NCBI GenBank assembly: GCA_019321725.1
Contig: CM033124.1
Span: 1,984,001-2,048,000, forward strand
Direction: 5' to 3'
DNA: 64,000 nucleotides
Source of the DNA: Paulownia fortunei
Lineage: Eukaryota > Streptophyta > Magnoliopsida > Lamiales > Paulowniaceae
Below the pieces are notes generated by a model. The model searched no databases. It had not been told where the DNA came from and saw nothing but the letters and a program-made list of their open reading frames with translations. Each line of letters opens with the position of its first letter. The stretch's first letter is position 1. A program made the translations under genes and the position numbers. Positions 21,579-33,205 of this stretch are shown here, piece after piece.

Positions 21579-22587
21579 AATTTTACATAAGAAATGATTA
21601 TAAGTTTCACAATAATTTTTTTACAATCTTGCAAGTACATAATTTTCAAAATAAAGTGACAAACTAAATTTAATTATACTGGTCATCATTAATCATATAA
21701 TTCAATCATATTATAATTTTCAAAAAAATAAAATGGGAGATATTATCAAATTTATTATTTTTCATACGTAAATTACGGTATATTCTATTTTCTTTGAATA
21801 AGATCTCATAATTTGAGTTTTGGTCTAATTGTTTTTAGAACTATGCATTTTAAAATATATCTATCACTTATAAACTCAATGTTATGCATTTATTTTAACA
21901 TACTAAAGATAATATGTACTCATTTTAATAAATATGACTTTGATTTTTAATTTTAATTTTAATGTTTAAAGAACTATGCATTTTAAAGGTAACTATCAAT
22001 TAACTTTTCCTATTTATACCTTTTTTCTCAAAGGGATGGGTGCATTTGGTTTTATAATAAAATTTAACAAAAGTTTTGACCAAATAATTCTAAGGTACTT
22101 GTTAATAATTCGAGCTTCGGAGGAGGTAAAAATTTAAAACCTTATAGGGGGTGGCTGAAAATATTTGTTTTTTTTTTTTATAGTAAATTTAACCAAAAAA
22201 GTTGTGTTTGATGCATATTAAAAAATTATAAGTATCGAATCCGTAGAATAAAATTTAGGATTCAAATTGGTATAACACAAAAAGTTTAAGGTTATTCTTT
22301 TACCCTAGTATATTCCATAGTACACTTTTTTATTATTTTTTTATTTTTTGACTTAATACATATAATTAATGAATTCTCTTGTATCGAAGGTTCAAGAGTT
22401 TGTTTACAATAAAATAAACTCATACTGGAAAAGTAAGTGTTTATGATCAAATGAAGGATTTGATTAAAAGAACAAAATTTTCTGGTATCAATTCTCTATG
22501 CACTCACACAATGCTAAAATAACCATACTAAGAGCTCCCAAATACTACTAAAATTAGAAATACATTCATAGATTTGAAATATAATAC
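21579..22587. other. Intergenic, AT-rich
   Basis: No gene, tRNA or clear repeat is seen between the short MITE and SPH gene 2. The last 200 bp lie downstream of the SPH gene and may contain its 3' UTR. Confidence 0.4.
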
Positions 22588-23016
22588 TCAAGAAATTTTC
22601 CAGATATATTTCTTGATCAAAGGATCTGAAGAGATGTCACCAGAAAAATAAATACCGTCACTTTTTGCAACCCAATAACAAGAAAAACTAGTGCATCTTC
22701 CCCGCCACTTTGAATTAAAAACATCAAACGATCTTTCCAGCTTTTTACCCCACCAAAGATGACAGAAGAATAAAATATTAGGAATAAAGTTCTGGCAAAA
22801 ACTCCAATTGAATTCGTGATTTATAGAAAGATTATGATATCCCAGATCGTCATTTCCAGATGCACAGTGCAATTTTAACGGCGCTAGATTTGTAGGGAGA
22901 TTATTAATTATATGAACCTCATATTTATTGGTGAACCAACATTTACGTTTTTGGAGGGCGGATGTTTGGACAATATTAGGTATTATATAAAGAAGAAGAA
23001 CGACGAATTTTATCAT
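22588..23016 (-). CDS. S1-type self-incompatibility protein homologue (SPH gene 2)
   Basis: This is an intronless 142-residue product. Residues 1-20 form a signal peptide (FVVLLLYIIPNIVQTSA). The mature domain shows the SPH order: KRKCWF, YEVHIINNLPTNLAPLKLHC, DDLGYHNLSINHEFNWSFC, ILFFCHLWWGKK, FDVF, C-x4-C (RCTSFSC) and YWVAKSDGIYFS. It has the canonical HLWW motif that genes 1 and 3 lack, so it is the least derived of the three. N-linked glycosylation is possible at NLS in HNLSIN. Its flanks do not match the other SPH blocks, so it is an older paralogue. A TATA-like TGTATAAAACG lies about 70 bp upstream of the start. No defect is seen. Confidence 0.9.
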   Translation of the reverse strand: MIKFVVLLLYIIPNIVQTSALQKRKCWFTNKYEVHIINNLPTNLAPLKLHCASGNDDLGYHNLSINHEFNWSFCQNFIPNILFFCHLWWGKKLERSFDVFNSKWRGRCTSFSCYWVAKSDGIYFSGDISSDPLIKKYIWKIS

Positions 23017-23080
23017 TGTATATCTTATTTCTCTAAAAAAAAATGATGTTAAAGTTGTTATTTTCGTATGTATTTGAAGT

Positions 23081-23094
23081 TCGTTTTATACAAT
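23081..23094 (-). promoter_or_regulatory. TATA box of SPH gene 2
   Basis: On the minus strand TTGTATAAAACGA lies about 65-78 bp upstream of the ATG, the same spacing as in SPH genes 1 and 3. Confidence 0.5.
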
Positions 23095-24107
23095 TTAACA
23101 ACTCAAACTTTACTAGTATGAGAAATTATAATGGTGTTGAAAATCTAAGAAAATATGGTAATAAGAAAGACTGGTAAATTAATTGTTTAGGAATACATAT
23201 GTAATCAAAAGTAAATACAAAATTTGATACAATTGTACTATCACAATCAAGCAATTGCAAAGTCAACTTGAAAACCCTAAGTCATACAACAAAATCAATC
23301 TTGCCAACAACAATATAATTAATCTTTGAAAATAATTGCTAGACATTAGGTACACAAATTTAAAGATAATACAAATCTTGGTAACACTATTAAATTTTGA
23401 TTGACATACATATCTATAAATTCGAAATCTGGTTTTAGGTTCAATATTTGACTTGATATACATAATGTGAAAATTAAAAAATCAAATCAACATGAAACCC
23501 TTTGAGATTAGAAACATTTGCAAGTTTGATTCACCAATATAAAATTGTATTGTCCAAATCATTGACCAAAGAAAATTGCCCCAAACATATAATATGAAAT
23601 AAGAGTTAACATAATTTGAACTAATAGTAAATAATTGTAAATACAGTTTATTTAAACTAATGCTTGATGTAAGTTTTGGCGTATTGGACTAGTCATGATT
23701 TGTAATTGTTTTATCACTTTTTAAATACTCAAAAAACACTTGGCCGTAAATTCTTGCACATCTTTGGAACTATTTTTTTTTTCAGAGTTTACAATAGTCA
23801 ATAGCTAATTGCTGATAGACTAAGGGGTCGTTTGGCCCTAAGGGGCTTATAAAATCAATTGGACTCGTATCGAAATTTGTAAAGTCATTTAAAAACTTAA
23901 AATGAAGTTTAATTGAAATCAATTTTGGTCTGCAATGATTTATAGAAGCGTCTGGAAGCTAAGTTATGATCAATTTTAGGTTGTCCGAACACAATAATTT
24001 TTTTTTTCTTCAAAAATTACAAAAGTGAACTTTTGGGAACCCAATTCCAGAAAATCAATTCTTTCAATAATTGATATTTACTGATTGTAACTAAAATTAA
24101 TTAAGGA
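23095..24107. other. Intergenic, with possible MITE start near 23824
   Basis: No gene is seen. GGGGTCGTTTGGCCCTAAGG at 23824-23843 resembles a plant MITE terminus, and GTTGTCCGAACAC at about 23981 resembles a subterminal part, but I could not define the right end. Confidence 0.3.
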
Positions 24108-24589
24108 AAAACTACAATTTTAGTCCCGTATGTTGGTTTATTTAGAGGGTTTTGATCCTTTATTTTAGGAATATATCAATTTTAGGACACTAAGTTTAAA
24201 AAATTAGTAAATTTTGTCCAATTTTCTCTAAATATTTTAATTTTCAACTGCAATTGCTGACATAGACTAAAAATTAACCGAAAATTGCTTACTTAGACAC
24301 AAAATTGAGAATTTTTGCATTTTAAAGAAAAAATTACCCATGTGGCATCCTATATGGATAAAATTAGAAAAATTAATGCCACTTAAGCAATTAAAAATAA
24401 TAAAACACAAAATTAATTAAAAAACCATTTTCTTATCCAATTCTTTTCTTTATTTTTCTTTATTTCTTCTTTTTATTTCTTCTGCTAACTCCAAACAAGA
24501 ACCAGCACCCCACCCCAACCTACCTCATTGTGCTGCCAACCAGCCACCCATCCAAAGATTTAAGGCCGAGCACACCACTGCCCAACACC

Positions 24590-26568
24590 TATTATATTTG
24601 CGCGCAACGAGCTAATTAGTTTGATTAATTTTGATACTCTTATACAAACAATCTTATTTAAAAATTTATTAATAATATAGGTATTTTTTTATCTTTAATT
24701 ATTTTAATTAATTAGATAAAATTCTTAGATTATACATAGCTATATAGTATGGTCGCGCATATGATGGTGATTATAGAATATTTCTTTATGACTTTGATCT
24801 TAAATTTGTTTCAAACGAAAGATTTATTGAGATGGGACATCGATGAACTCAATAAACTCGTGCGCATGATGCATGCTCAAAGGAGGATGTCTCGCTTCAT
24901 AGGCATTAGTGTGAGGGTGCTAGTCCCTCTATATGGGTGCTTGTTGGAGAACAAGTACACCGAACCAGCCCATAGAAAATTCACGATTGAAAACGTTATT
25001 CTTCAAATGAGAATATCCTAGTTACAATAGTGCATTAATTAATCTTTAAACTTGAGACATCATAGTAACCTTATACACGATATCATGTGCTTTGATATAT
25101 TTTCTGATTGCATGACAATTTTAAGGCGTTTGTATTGGATGTATGATTTTCGTGTACGAAAATTAATGAGTGGGTAGTAAAGGATCCACCACCTATCTCG
25201 AAGAATATATGAATTTCCTATGTTTTCATAGTGGTTGACCCCGAAACCCATAGCCAAGATAGGATGAATATTAGATATGGGATTTTTCAATAATTCATCA
25301 AATTATCCAATATGATTTGAAATAAAATTATAGTCATTAAGTCAAAATAGAATTTCGTCTAATAATTCATGCCCTAGATTTAATAGGAAGATTAGTTGTC
25401 GAACAAATCGTATTTGCATGGTATTCATAAATAAAAATAGGTTTGCTTGTTATTCACTTAAAACTAGGTAGTCATGATGCACTATTAGGTGTATCCCATA
25501 ATTTGTGAGGTTTTTGGAACTAAAAAGTTAATTTCAAGTGAATTAATTAATTGAATTAGTTAATCAGAATATTAATTTGTTCACTAAATTGCAAGCCCAC
25601 TGCTAATTTAATTATGAAACTAAAGACTTACAACAAATTGAGATAATCTACTTTTAATCTAGAATGTGATCCAGAAAATTAAATTAAATTAATTAATGGA
25701 GATTAATTAACTTGAGTTAGAATTAATTTAAAAAATCATTCAATTAATCGGACCTAATTGAAACTAGAGACTTATGTAAATCAATCAATTAATTGATTGA
25801 TTGAATCAACTAAATATATTTAAATTAATTTAAAGAGCTAAATTAATTTAACCAATTAAATAATGATTATATAACTTTAAGGAACCAATTAAATAGTTAA
25901 TTAAATCAATTAATTGGGCTTCATTAATATGACTCTAATTTATTAAAGTCTAATCTTATTGGATAAAAGACCTAAATAGGTCTCTTGGAGAGTGAGACAA
26001 GAATTCCTAGCCTTAGATGGAAAGAATGAAAATAAGAAAGGTGTGACCTAATGGAATTAGGCCAAGGTTGTCTTGTGTATAAATATTGTATACACAAGGG
26101 GGGTGAATTTTTGTAGTTTTTGCAAGCCAAAATCGCCCCCTCTCTTCTCTCTTTTATCTTTTTATTTTCTTTCCTTGCAAGAAAAGTTCTTTCCATCAAG
26201 AAAGATTCATTACATTCTTTGATTCTTTAACAACAAATTGATTCTAAAATTGAATTGCACTCCCAAATAATTAGTTTTGAAATAAGAAGATTGAATTCGC
26301 TAGCGAGGATTCCACGTTTGTGAATTTACTCAAAGTGTGGATAGGAGATACACTTGAAGCCCTTGATGAATCTATTTGGAAATTCTTAAGAAAAGTTGTT
26401 GAGGAGATATAAGAATTTGAATTCTTCACGCCCTAACTCAACTCGAGTGCTTGGTTAAGATAATCTTGTGATTTACATTTAATGCAATTGAGCAAGTATT
26501 TATATGCAAACTCAATAATTGTATCAATTTTCAAAATTAATTTTCACTGCTTACGTATGAACCCAACA
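24590..26568 (+). mobile_element. Solo LTR of the long-LTR Copia family, TSD ACACC
   Basis: This 1979-bp stretch aligns along its length with the LTRs at 46795-48940 and 53917-56032. Shared landmarks are CATATGATGGTGAT, ATGATGCATGCTC/ATGCAGGCTC, GGGTGCTTGWTGG, CAAGTACAC, GCATGACAAT and the final GAACCCAACA. The 5-bp repeat ACACC flanks it exactly (24585-24589 and 26569-26573). The first dinucleotide is TA in place of TG. No internal region follows, so this is a solo LTR left by recombination. The 90-residue frame at 24749-25021 is LTR sequence, not a gene. Confidence 0.8.
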
Positions 26569-26578
26569 ACACCTCCTT

Positions 26579-27012
26579 TGTCAAGAAAATAACCAATTAT
26601 TTTTTGGTCAAAAATGAAGAGTGCTTAACTTAGGCAATTATTAATTAAGCGTCTAACCTAATTTCTTACCTAAATTCCACAAACCCATATTTTTTGAAGC
26701 CTATATAAACCCCCTTAGCTCTCATTTCCATATCATCCCAAAATTAGAGAATTAGAGAGAGTTTGAGAGAAAAGTTTAAGAGAAAAAGCTTGTGAAAGAA
26801 TTGTGTGAAGAAAAATTCTTGTGTAGGTTGTGAATTGTAAGTGTTGTAAACACTTTGTATATTTTTTTCCTTTAATAAAATGATCTACAGTAGATCCAGA
26901 AACGTAGACATAATTGACTGAGCTCTGTTATCAAATTTGTGTATGTTATTTTCGCGGTTATTTTGCATTCTCACTGATCTAGTTTATCGAGAATTTTCAT
27001 AATTTCCCAACA
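26579..27012 (+). repeat. 5' LTR of the TNT1-like Copia
   Basis: It begins TGTCAAGAAAAT and ends TTTCCCAACA. It has a TATATAAACC promoter motif near 26702 and a GAATTAGAGAGAGTTTGAGA leader-like stretch. The partner LTR is 31114-31560. Confidence 0.85.
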
Positions 27013-27014
27013 AC

Positions 27015-27026
27015 TGGTATCAGAGC
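27015..27026 (+). other. Primer binding site, initiator tRNA-Met
   Basis: TGGTATCAGAGC lies two bases after the 5' LTR and matches the usual Copia primer site complementary to the tRNA-Met 3' end. Confidence 0.85.
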
Positions 27027-27208
27027 TCCAGATTTAGTGTTAAATTCTGTCAATTTTCTATGAGGCTACTATTCACATAAATAGTGAATTTCATGAATAG
27101 TGAAATTTTATTGGTAGTACTGGTTTGTCGACGAAGGTGTTCTAATACACGGTGGTTTGCAGGAATAGTCAGAAATGATCCGGAGGAAGTCAGATTTGAG
27201 TGGGAGCG

Positions 27209-27990
27209 ATGACCACAAATGAAGGGAAGGTGAAACTCGAGAAATTTGATGACGTAAATTTTAGGTTATGAAAAATGCAGATAGAGAATTATCTATATTA
27301 AAGAAGTTTGTATCAACCTCCCTCAAGGAATAAACCAGAGACTATGAAGGAAGAAGACTGGAATCTTCTTAATAGACAAGCCATCGGAGTTATCTGATTG
27401 ACATTATCCCACAATATTGCTTTCAACATAACAAAGGAAAAGACCACAACAGGACTTATGACAGCTCTCTCCAGTATGTATAAGAAGTCATCGGCCTTAA
27501 ATAAAATTTACTTGATGAGACGTTTGTTCAATTTGCGGATGACGGAATGCGCATTCGTAACTCAACATCTTAATGAACTTAACATAGTTACAACCTAATT
27601 GAATTCAGTTGAAATTGAATTTGATAAAGAATTACGAGCATTGATACTTTTTTCTCTTCTACCAGAAAACTGGAATGATACTGTTACGGCTATGAGTAGC
27701 TCGTCGGGAAGTAATAAATTAAAATTTGATGATGTTCCTGATCTGGTTCTCAGTGAAGAGATCCGACGGAGAGAGTCGGGTGAATCATTAACCTCATCAG
27801 TTTTACATCAGAGTCAAGAGAAAGAAATTCAACTAGAGGGAATGGACGTGGCAGATTGAATTACCGATGTAGATCAAATGACAGGAGGTCCAAATCCAGG
27901 AATCACAGTAATTCTCATAGCTCGAAAACCATTGAGTGTTGGAACTGCTGGAAGATCGGGCACTAGGAGGATGCACCAAAGGACTAGGAG
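27209..27990 (+). pseudogene. gag of the TNT1-like Copia, broken
   Basis: The frame starts with MTTNEGKVKLEKFDDVNFRL and contains the UBN2-type gag order: ATTTG-like LM.ALSSMYKKSS, NKIYLMRRLFNLRM, VTQHLNELN, then ALILFSLLPENWND. In-frame stops interrupt it near 27269, 27300, 27396 and 27597. The zinc knuckle downstream (about 27925) is damaged, with WNCW visible but the rest lost. Not translatable as a whole. Confidence 0.75.
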
Positions 27991-28029
27991 GTAAGGACAG
28001 AGGTAAATATTACTTCCACCTCAAGAGGA

Positions 28030-31000
28030 GATAAAACGTTGATATGCTCTTTAGATAGCAAGTAGGAGTCTTGGGTGTTAAACTCTAGAGCATCTTTCCA
28101 TGCTATTTCACAAAAAGAATTTTTCGAAAGATATTTCCCCGAAAACCTTGGAAAAGTATATCTTGGTGATGACCAACCATGTGCTATTGTTGGCAAAGGT
28201 GTAGTAAAGATTAAGTTAAACGGGTCTATTTGGGAGCTAAAGAATGTCAGACATATCCCTGATCTGAGAAAGAACTTAATCTCAGTAGGACAGTTGGCTA
28301 GCGAAGGCTACACTACGATCTTCCATGGTGATGATTCGAAGATTTCAAAGGGCGCAATGATGGTTGCTCTAAGAAAGAATAGCGGTACTCTTTACATAAT
28401 AGCAGGGGCACGCTGTTCGGTTGTAGTTACAACAAACAATGAAACTCCAAATCTATGGCAGCAGAGACTAGGCCACATGAGTGAAAAAGGGATGATAATT
28501 ATGCACTCGAAGGGAAAACTTCCAAGTCTACAGTCAGTTGAGATAGAAATGTGCGAAGATTGCATACTTGGAAAGCATAATAGGGTCAGCTTTCAAACAA
28601 GTGGTAGAACCCCAAAGAAGAAAAAACTAGAGCTCGTTCACTCTGATGTTTGAGGACCAACAACCGTCTCATCCATTGGTGGAAAACACTACTTCTTGAC
28701 TTTCATCGATGATCACTCTCGAAAGGTCTAAAGATTAAAATGCTTAGAACTGACAATGGTGGTGAATCTGAAGACACCATATTCAAGAAGTTCTGCTATG
28801 AGCATGAGATCAGAATGGAGAAAATCGTGCTGGGTACACTTCAATACAATGGTGTAGCTGAGCGTATAAACCGAATATTGACAGAAAGAGTTAGAAGCAT
28901 TCGTATACATTCAGGTCTACCGAAGCAATTTTGGCCAAAAACAGTCAACACAATAGCTTACTACATCAATCGAGGCCCATCGGCTCCATGGGAGCATAAA
29001 ATACTAGAGGAGGTATGGAGCAGAAAAGAGATAAAACTATCACATCTAAAAGTTTTCGGTTGTGTAGAATATGTGCATATTAGTGATCAAGGCAGGAATA
29101 AGCTTGATCTCAAATCCAAAAAATACACTCTCATCGGCTATGACGAGGATGAATTTGGCTACCACCTTTGGGATGATGAAAATAAGAAGGTGATCCATAG
29201 CGGAGATGTGATTTTCAATGAAAGGGTGATATACAAGGACATACATAAAACAGACTCCAACGACTCAGTGCATAGTGAGTCAGTATTTGTAGATGTAAAT
29301 GCTGATGATGTCCTAGATAGTCACGTGACGGAGCCGATTGTAGCAAGTCCTCAACTAGAAGAAATCATTGGCCAGAGTAGTGCGTAGCAGTCTAACACAC
29401 CGCAGCTTCCCACTCCAGCTCATGTATTGAGAAGGTCTTCTCGACCTCATATGCCTAACAAAAGATACATGCACTATATGTTGTTGACTGATAGAGGGAA
29501 GCCTGAATGCTATGATAAAGCTTGTCAGACTGAAGATGCCAGCAAGTGGGAGCTTGCCATGAAAGAAGAGATGAAGTCTTTAATCTCCAACCAGACATGG
29601 GAACTAGTTGAACTACTCGTGGAGAAGAAAACACTTCACAACAAATGAGTGTACCAGGTGAAAGAGGAACATGATGGTTCCAACAGATACAAAGGTCGAC
29701 TAGTTGTTAAAGGATTCCAGTAGAAGGAAGGAGCTAACTACATCGATATTTTTGTTTTCATTGTGAAGCTTAATACTATCAGATCAATGTTGAGTATTGT
29801 TGTCATTAAAGATCTTCATCTTGAACAATTGGATCTTCATGGAGACTTAAACAAGGAGAAATACATGTACCAGTTAGAAGGTTTCTCAAAAAGAGGGAAG
29901 AAGAACATGGTGTGCAAACTTTAAAAGAGTTTGTATAGTCTGAAATAAGCCCCAAGACAGTGGTACAGAAAGTTAGATGGCTTCATGCACATGGAAGGTT
30001 TTCAGAAATGTAGTGCCAACTACTATTGCTACTTCAAGAGATATAGGTCCAGTTATATCATTTTACTACTTTATGTCGATGATATATTAGTAATAAGTTT
30101 AAATATGGATGATATCAGAAGGTTGACGCAACAATTATCAAAAGAGTTTGACATGAAGGACTTTGGTCCAGTAAAGAAGATTTTTGGTATGCAAATCACA
30201 AGATATAGACAGAGAGGGTTCTTGCAGTTATTTCAGGCATAATACATCAACTATGTTTTGCAGAGATTCAACATGGGCATGCCAAGCCAGTTAGCATACC
30301 CTTGGCTAGTCACTTTCACCTATCTAATGATTAGTCCCCTCAGATGGAGGAAAAGAGAGAATTCATAGCTAAGGTTCCTTATACCTCAGCTATTGAAATT
30401 TGATGTACATAATGGTCTGTACGAGACCATTATGTACATCAAACTTTCAATGGACCAGACATTAGCCATGCAGTGGGAGTTATTAGCAGGTTTATGTTAA
30501 ATCCAAGAAAAGTTCATTGGGAAGCAATCAAGTAGATTTTGAGGTATCTACGAGGCACCGTAGAGAAATGTTTGTACTTTGAAAAATGAGAGTTAAAAGT
30601 ACTAGACTATGTAGATGCAGATTTAGGGTAAAGTCGATCACTGAAGAAACACCATCGGTTATTTATTCACTATTAGAATTACAGCTGTTAGTTGGATGTC
30701 GCAATTACAAAAGATTGTCACTCTATCCACTATAAAGGCTGAGTATGTAGCAGTAACTGAAGCCAGTAAAGAGACGATATGACTTCAAGGTTTGTTAACT
30801 GAGTTGGGATTCAAACAGGAGAAGAATGTTCTGCACAGTGATAGTCAGAGTGCGATACACTTGGCGAATAATTTAGCATTTCATTTCAAAACCAAGCATA
30901 TTGGACTTCGTTATAACTTTATCAGATCTTTATTGGAAGATGGGATGTTAATATTGGAGAAAATCCAAGAAAGTAAAAATTCAGCAGATATGTTAACAAA

Positions 31001-31091
31001 GACGGTGGTTATTGGCAGCTTCAGTTTGACCTGCAATAGTAACAAGACCAAAAAGATTTACTGCATAAATCAAGGTGTGGAGACAGATTGA
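28030..31091 (+). pseudogene. pol of the TNT1-like Copia, broken
   Basis: Protease remains at about 28060-28310, where the D-S/T-G active site reads NSR in place of DSG. The pre-integrase domain (28440-28600, LGHMSEKG and C-x2-C) is followed by integrase (28630-29250: DDHSRK, RTDNGGE, QYNGVAERINR). Reverse transcriptase (29520-30240) keeps YVDDILV at about 30072. RNase H runs to about 31060, with STIKAEYVAVTEASKE, SDSQSAIHLANN and KHIGLRYNFIR. Stops and frameshifts occur throughout, for example at 28651, 28728, 29385 and 29646. A palindromic insertion disturbs the region at 30390-30453. Confidence 0.8.
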
Positions 31092-31113
31092 AATCAGTTT
31101 TCAAGTAGGAGAT

Positions 31114-31560
31114 TGTCAAGAAAATGGCCAACCATTTTTTGGTCAAAAATGAAAAGTACCTAACTTAGGCAATTGTCAATTAAGGTGTTTAATTTAATTT
31201 TTTATTTAAATTCCACAAACTCATATTTTTTGAAACGTATCTAAACCTCCTTAACTCTAATTTGTATAGCATCTCAAAATTAAAGAATTAGAGAGAGTTT
31301 GAGAGAAAAGTTTAAGAGAAAAAGCTTTTGAAAGAATTTTGTAAAAAAAAATTTTTGTGTGTGTTGTGAGTTGTAAGTGTTGTAAACACTTTATATATTT
31401 TCTTCTTCTAGTAATACAATTTGCAGCAGGTTCGGAGATGTAAACATAATTGGCCGAACTCTGTTATCAAATTTATGTATATATTATTTTTTCTATTATT
31501 TCACATTATCACTGATTATCACTGATCTAATTTATCGAAAATTTTCATAATTTCCCAATA
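31114..31560 (+). repeat. 3' LTR of the TNT1-like Copia
   Basis: It follows the polypurine tract AAGTAGGAGA (31103-31112) and begins TGTCAAGAAAATGG. It ends CCCAATA, where the 5' LTR has CCCAACA. Many base differences to the 5' LTR and a duplicated ATTATCACTG show age. Confidence 0.85.
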
Positions 31561-31664
31561 TTCCTTTCCGTCTTCCCCATCAAACACCCTAGTTCTCCTT
31601 CAACTCCTCAAGATTCTGCCTCAAATGAACCTTCAAATGAGTCTAAAAGCAAGGAGGGGAAAAA

Positions 31665-31892
31665 TCGCCCATGACAATGATTGCATCCCTGTCGGTCTGT
31701 CCCTGCATGGCCCCCATGACCTCAATCGTGCCGTCGGAGCTCGTTTGCCCATGGCTTCTCCTATTGGAACTTGGCCTGTGTTGCCTCATCGTAGTAGAAG
31801 ATGGCAGCCGACGCGGTGGAGGATGAGTTCGCGGAGTTAGTGGTTGTGACGAGTTTGTTCTCCTGTTCCCACATTTGCCATGCAATTGCTGC
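31665..31892 (-). pseudogene. Captured fragment of CSN5 (COP9 signalosome subunit 5)
   Basis: The minus strand encodes, in one frame, WEQENKLVTTTNSANSSSTA then AIFYYDEATQAKFQ-stop-EKPWAN. After a shift it encodes DGTIEVMGAMQGQTDRDAII. These match the N-terminal part of plant CSN5, the JAMM metalloprotease subunit of the COP9 signalosome. About 24 residues that normally link EKPWAND to GGTIEVMG are deleted, and the fragment stops before the catalytic His-x-His. It is GC-richer than its surroundings and lies inside the Pack-MULE. It cannot make an enzyme. Confidence 0.78.
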
Positions 31893-31989
31893 GAAGGAAA
31901 CACAGATCTATTGTATCACACGTTTTTGTACAGTTTCTTGTTGTGTAGTGGAGAGAAAGGGAGCTCCTCAATAGCAGCTTAGGCGGTGG

Positions 31990-32329
31990 GGAAGTGGTAT
32001 GAGCTGTTTTGAAAGAAGAAATAAGAAGCCAAAAGAAAAAAAAAAAAATATTATGAAACTATTTTATGTAAATTTTCCTTTATATTTTATTTTGTTGAAT
32101 TTAAAAATTTATTAAAACTTGTTATGTAAATTATTTTCTATTTTATTTATTATTGAACTTAAATACATTTTTTAATTTTTAAATATGAAATCTTATTAAC
32201 ATCTTTTTTCTTTATTTTTCGTATAGATTTTCTAAATAATTTTGCTATTTGTATACATTTTAATTTTGTAGAAAAAGAAATAATAAATAATATATCAAAA
32301 GAACTTAAAAATATTCTTTAAGGAAGACA
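31990..32329 (-). repeat. AT-rich repeat units inside the Pack-MULE
   Basis: The DNA contains one to two units of the 145-bp repeat of the MULE at 7438-9215, including TTTTTAAATATGAAATCTTATTAAC and TATTTTCTATTTTATTTATT segments. No gene is seen. Confidence 0.5.
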
Positions 32330-33205
32330 AATATTTTTTTATTTTTTATTTTCTATCCGGCCACATAGGATACCATGTGGAAATTTTTTCTTCCAAAATG
32401 AAAAAAAATTCCAATTTTGTGTTCATATAAGCAATTTCTGGCCAATTGAGTCCATGTCAGCAATCACCATCGAAAATTGGAATATCCAATGAAAATTGGA
32501 CCATAATTGTTCATTATTGAAACCTAGCCTCCTAAAATTGCAATTTAGGGGAATGAAAATTGTCACCATTGCCACCCTAATCTCTGCTGATTTGCAAGAA
32601 TTGCTGCTACAGAATATAAGATCAAAAGAAATTGAAAAACACATCTTAGTTTGAATTGAAAATTTTATACCGATCAATGTAAACGTAAACATCAACATTT
32701 TGTTAACAAATATAACCTTTTCATTTTGAGTTAATTCTGATTTTTATCGTGTTGTTCTAGATAAAAAAAATCACCTTAAATGATTTTTTGTTGTATTTTA
32801 ATTTTGTTAATTAGATAGAATATGTTACTTCGAAACGAAGGACAATTACATACTTGCTAGCAGATAGTTTTCATTTCCATGACAAATATTTTCTTGTCCC
32901 AAGAGTTTATTTATATATTTGAGAAGTAGCTATGGAATAAATTTGTACGTCGCATTGTCTTTTTTTTTTTTTTTTTTGCACTAATTCAAAAAAAAAATAC
33001 AATTAGGTTAGAACAAATATATTGCACCCAATCCCTACTAAAACACACATACTGCAAGAGAGAATGATATAATAATTAGAAAATAGAGTTACATGAGAAA
33101 TAAAGATGTAATCTAATTTTCTTTTGAGTAAGAAATATGTAATCAAAACAAAAGTTTATTCTTGTATGTTTTTCTTCAAAGCTTGTTTTTGAAACATAAG
33201 AAAGC

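Larger units (their letters stand above)
26579..31560 (+). mobile_element. Copia retrotransposon, Tork/TNT1-like, decayed
   Basis: A nearly 5-kb element has LTRs at 26579-27012 and 31114-31560, a tRNA-Met primer site (27015-27026) and a polypurine tract (31103-31112). The 5-bp sequence TCCTT is at 26574-26578 and 31562-31566, probably the target duplication with a one-base offset. The order gag, protease, integrase, reverse transcriptase, RNase H is that of Copia. Motif style (GTLYR-like lead, LGHMSEKG, FQTS, NGVAERINR) points to the Tork/TNT1 lineage. LTRs differ at many positions and the polyprotein is broken by more than ten stops, so the element is old and inactive. It inserted 5 bp from the solo LTR inside the Pack-MULE. 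Confidence 0.88.
24108..32545. mobile_element. Pack-MULE-like element, expanded by two Copia insertions
   Basis: Inverted arms lie at about 24108-24420 and 32330-32545. Read inward from each side they share CAATTTTAG, TTGTCCAATTTTC, ATGTCAGCAAT, CACAAAATTG, and the CATGTGG-ATCCTATRTGG segment. Removing the Copia solo LTR (24590-26568) and the Copia element (26579-31560) leaves about 1.5 kb. That core contains a piece of a host gene (CSN5, 31665-31892) and one or two units of the AT-rich repeat found in the MULE at 7438-9215. Capturing host gene pieces is characteristic of Pack-MULEs. The outermost ends are decayed and no target duplication could be fixed. Confidence 0.55.

Noticed and set aside
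24749..25021. 90-residue open frame
   Set aside because: Lies entirely in a solo LTR and is not conserved as a frame in the two related LTRs.
31625..31840. Plus-strand 71-residue frame
   Set aside because: Opposite strand of the captured CSN5 fragment; no domain of its own.
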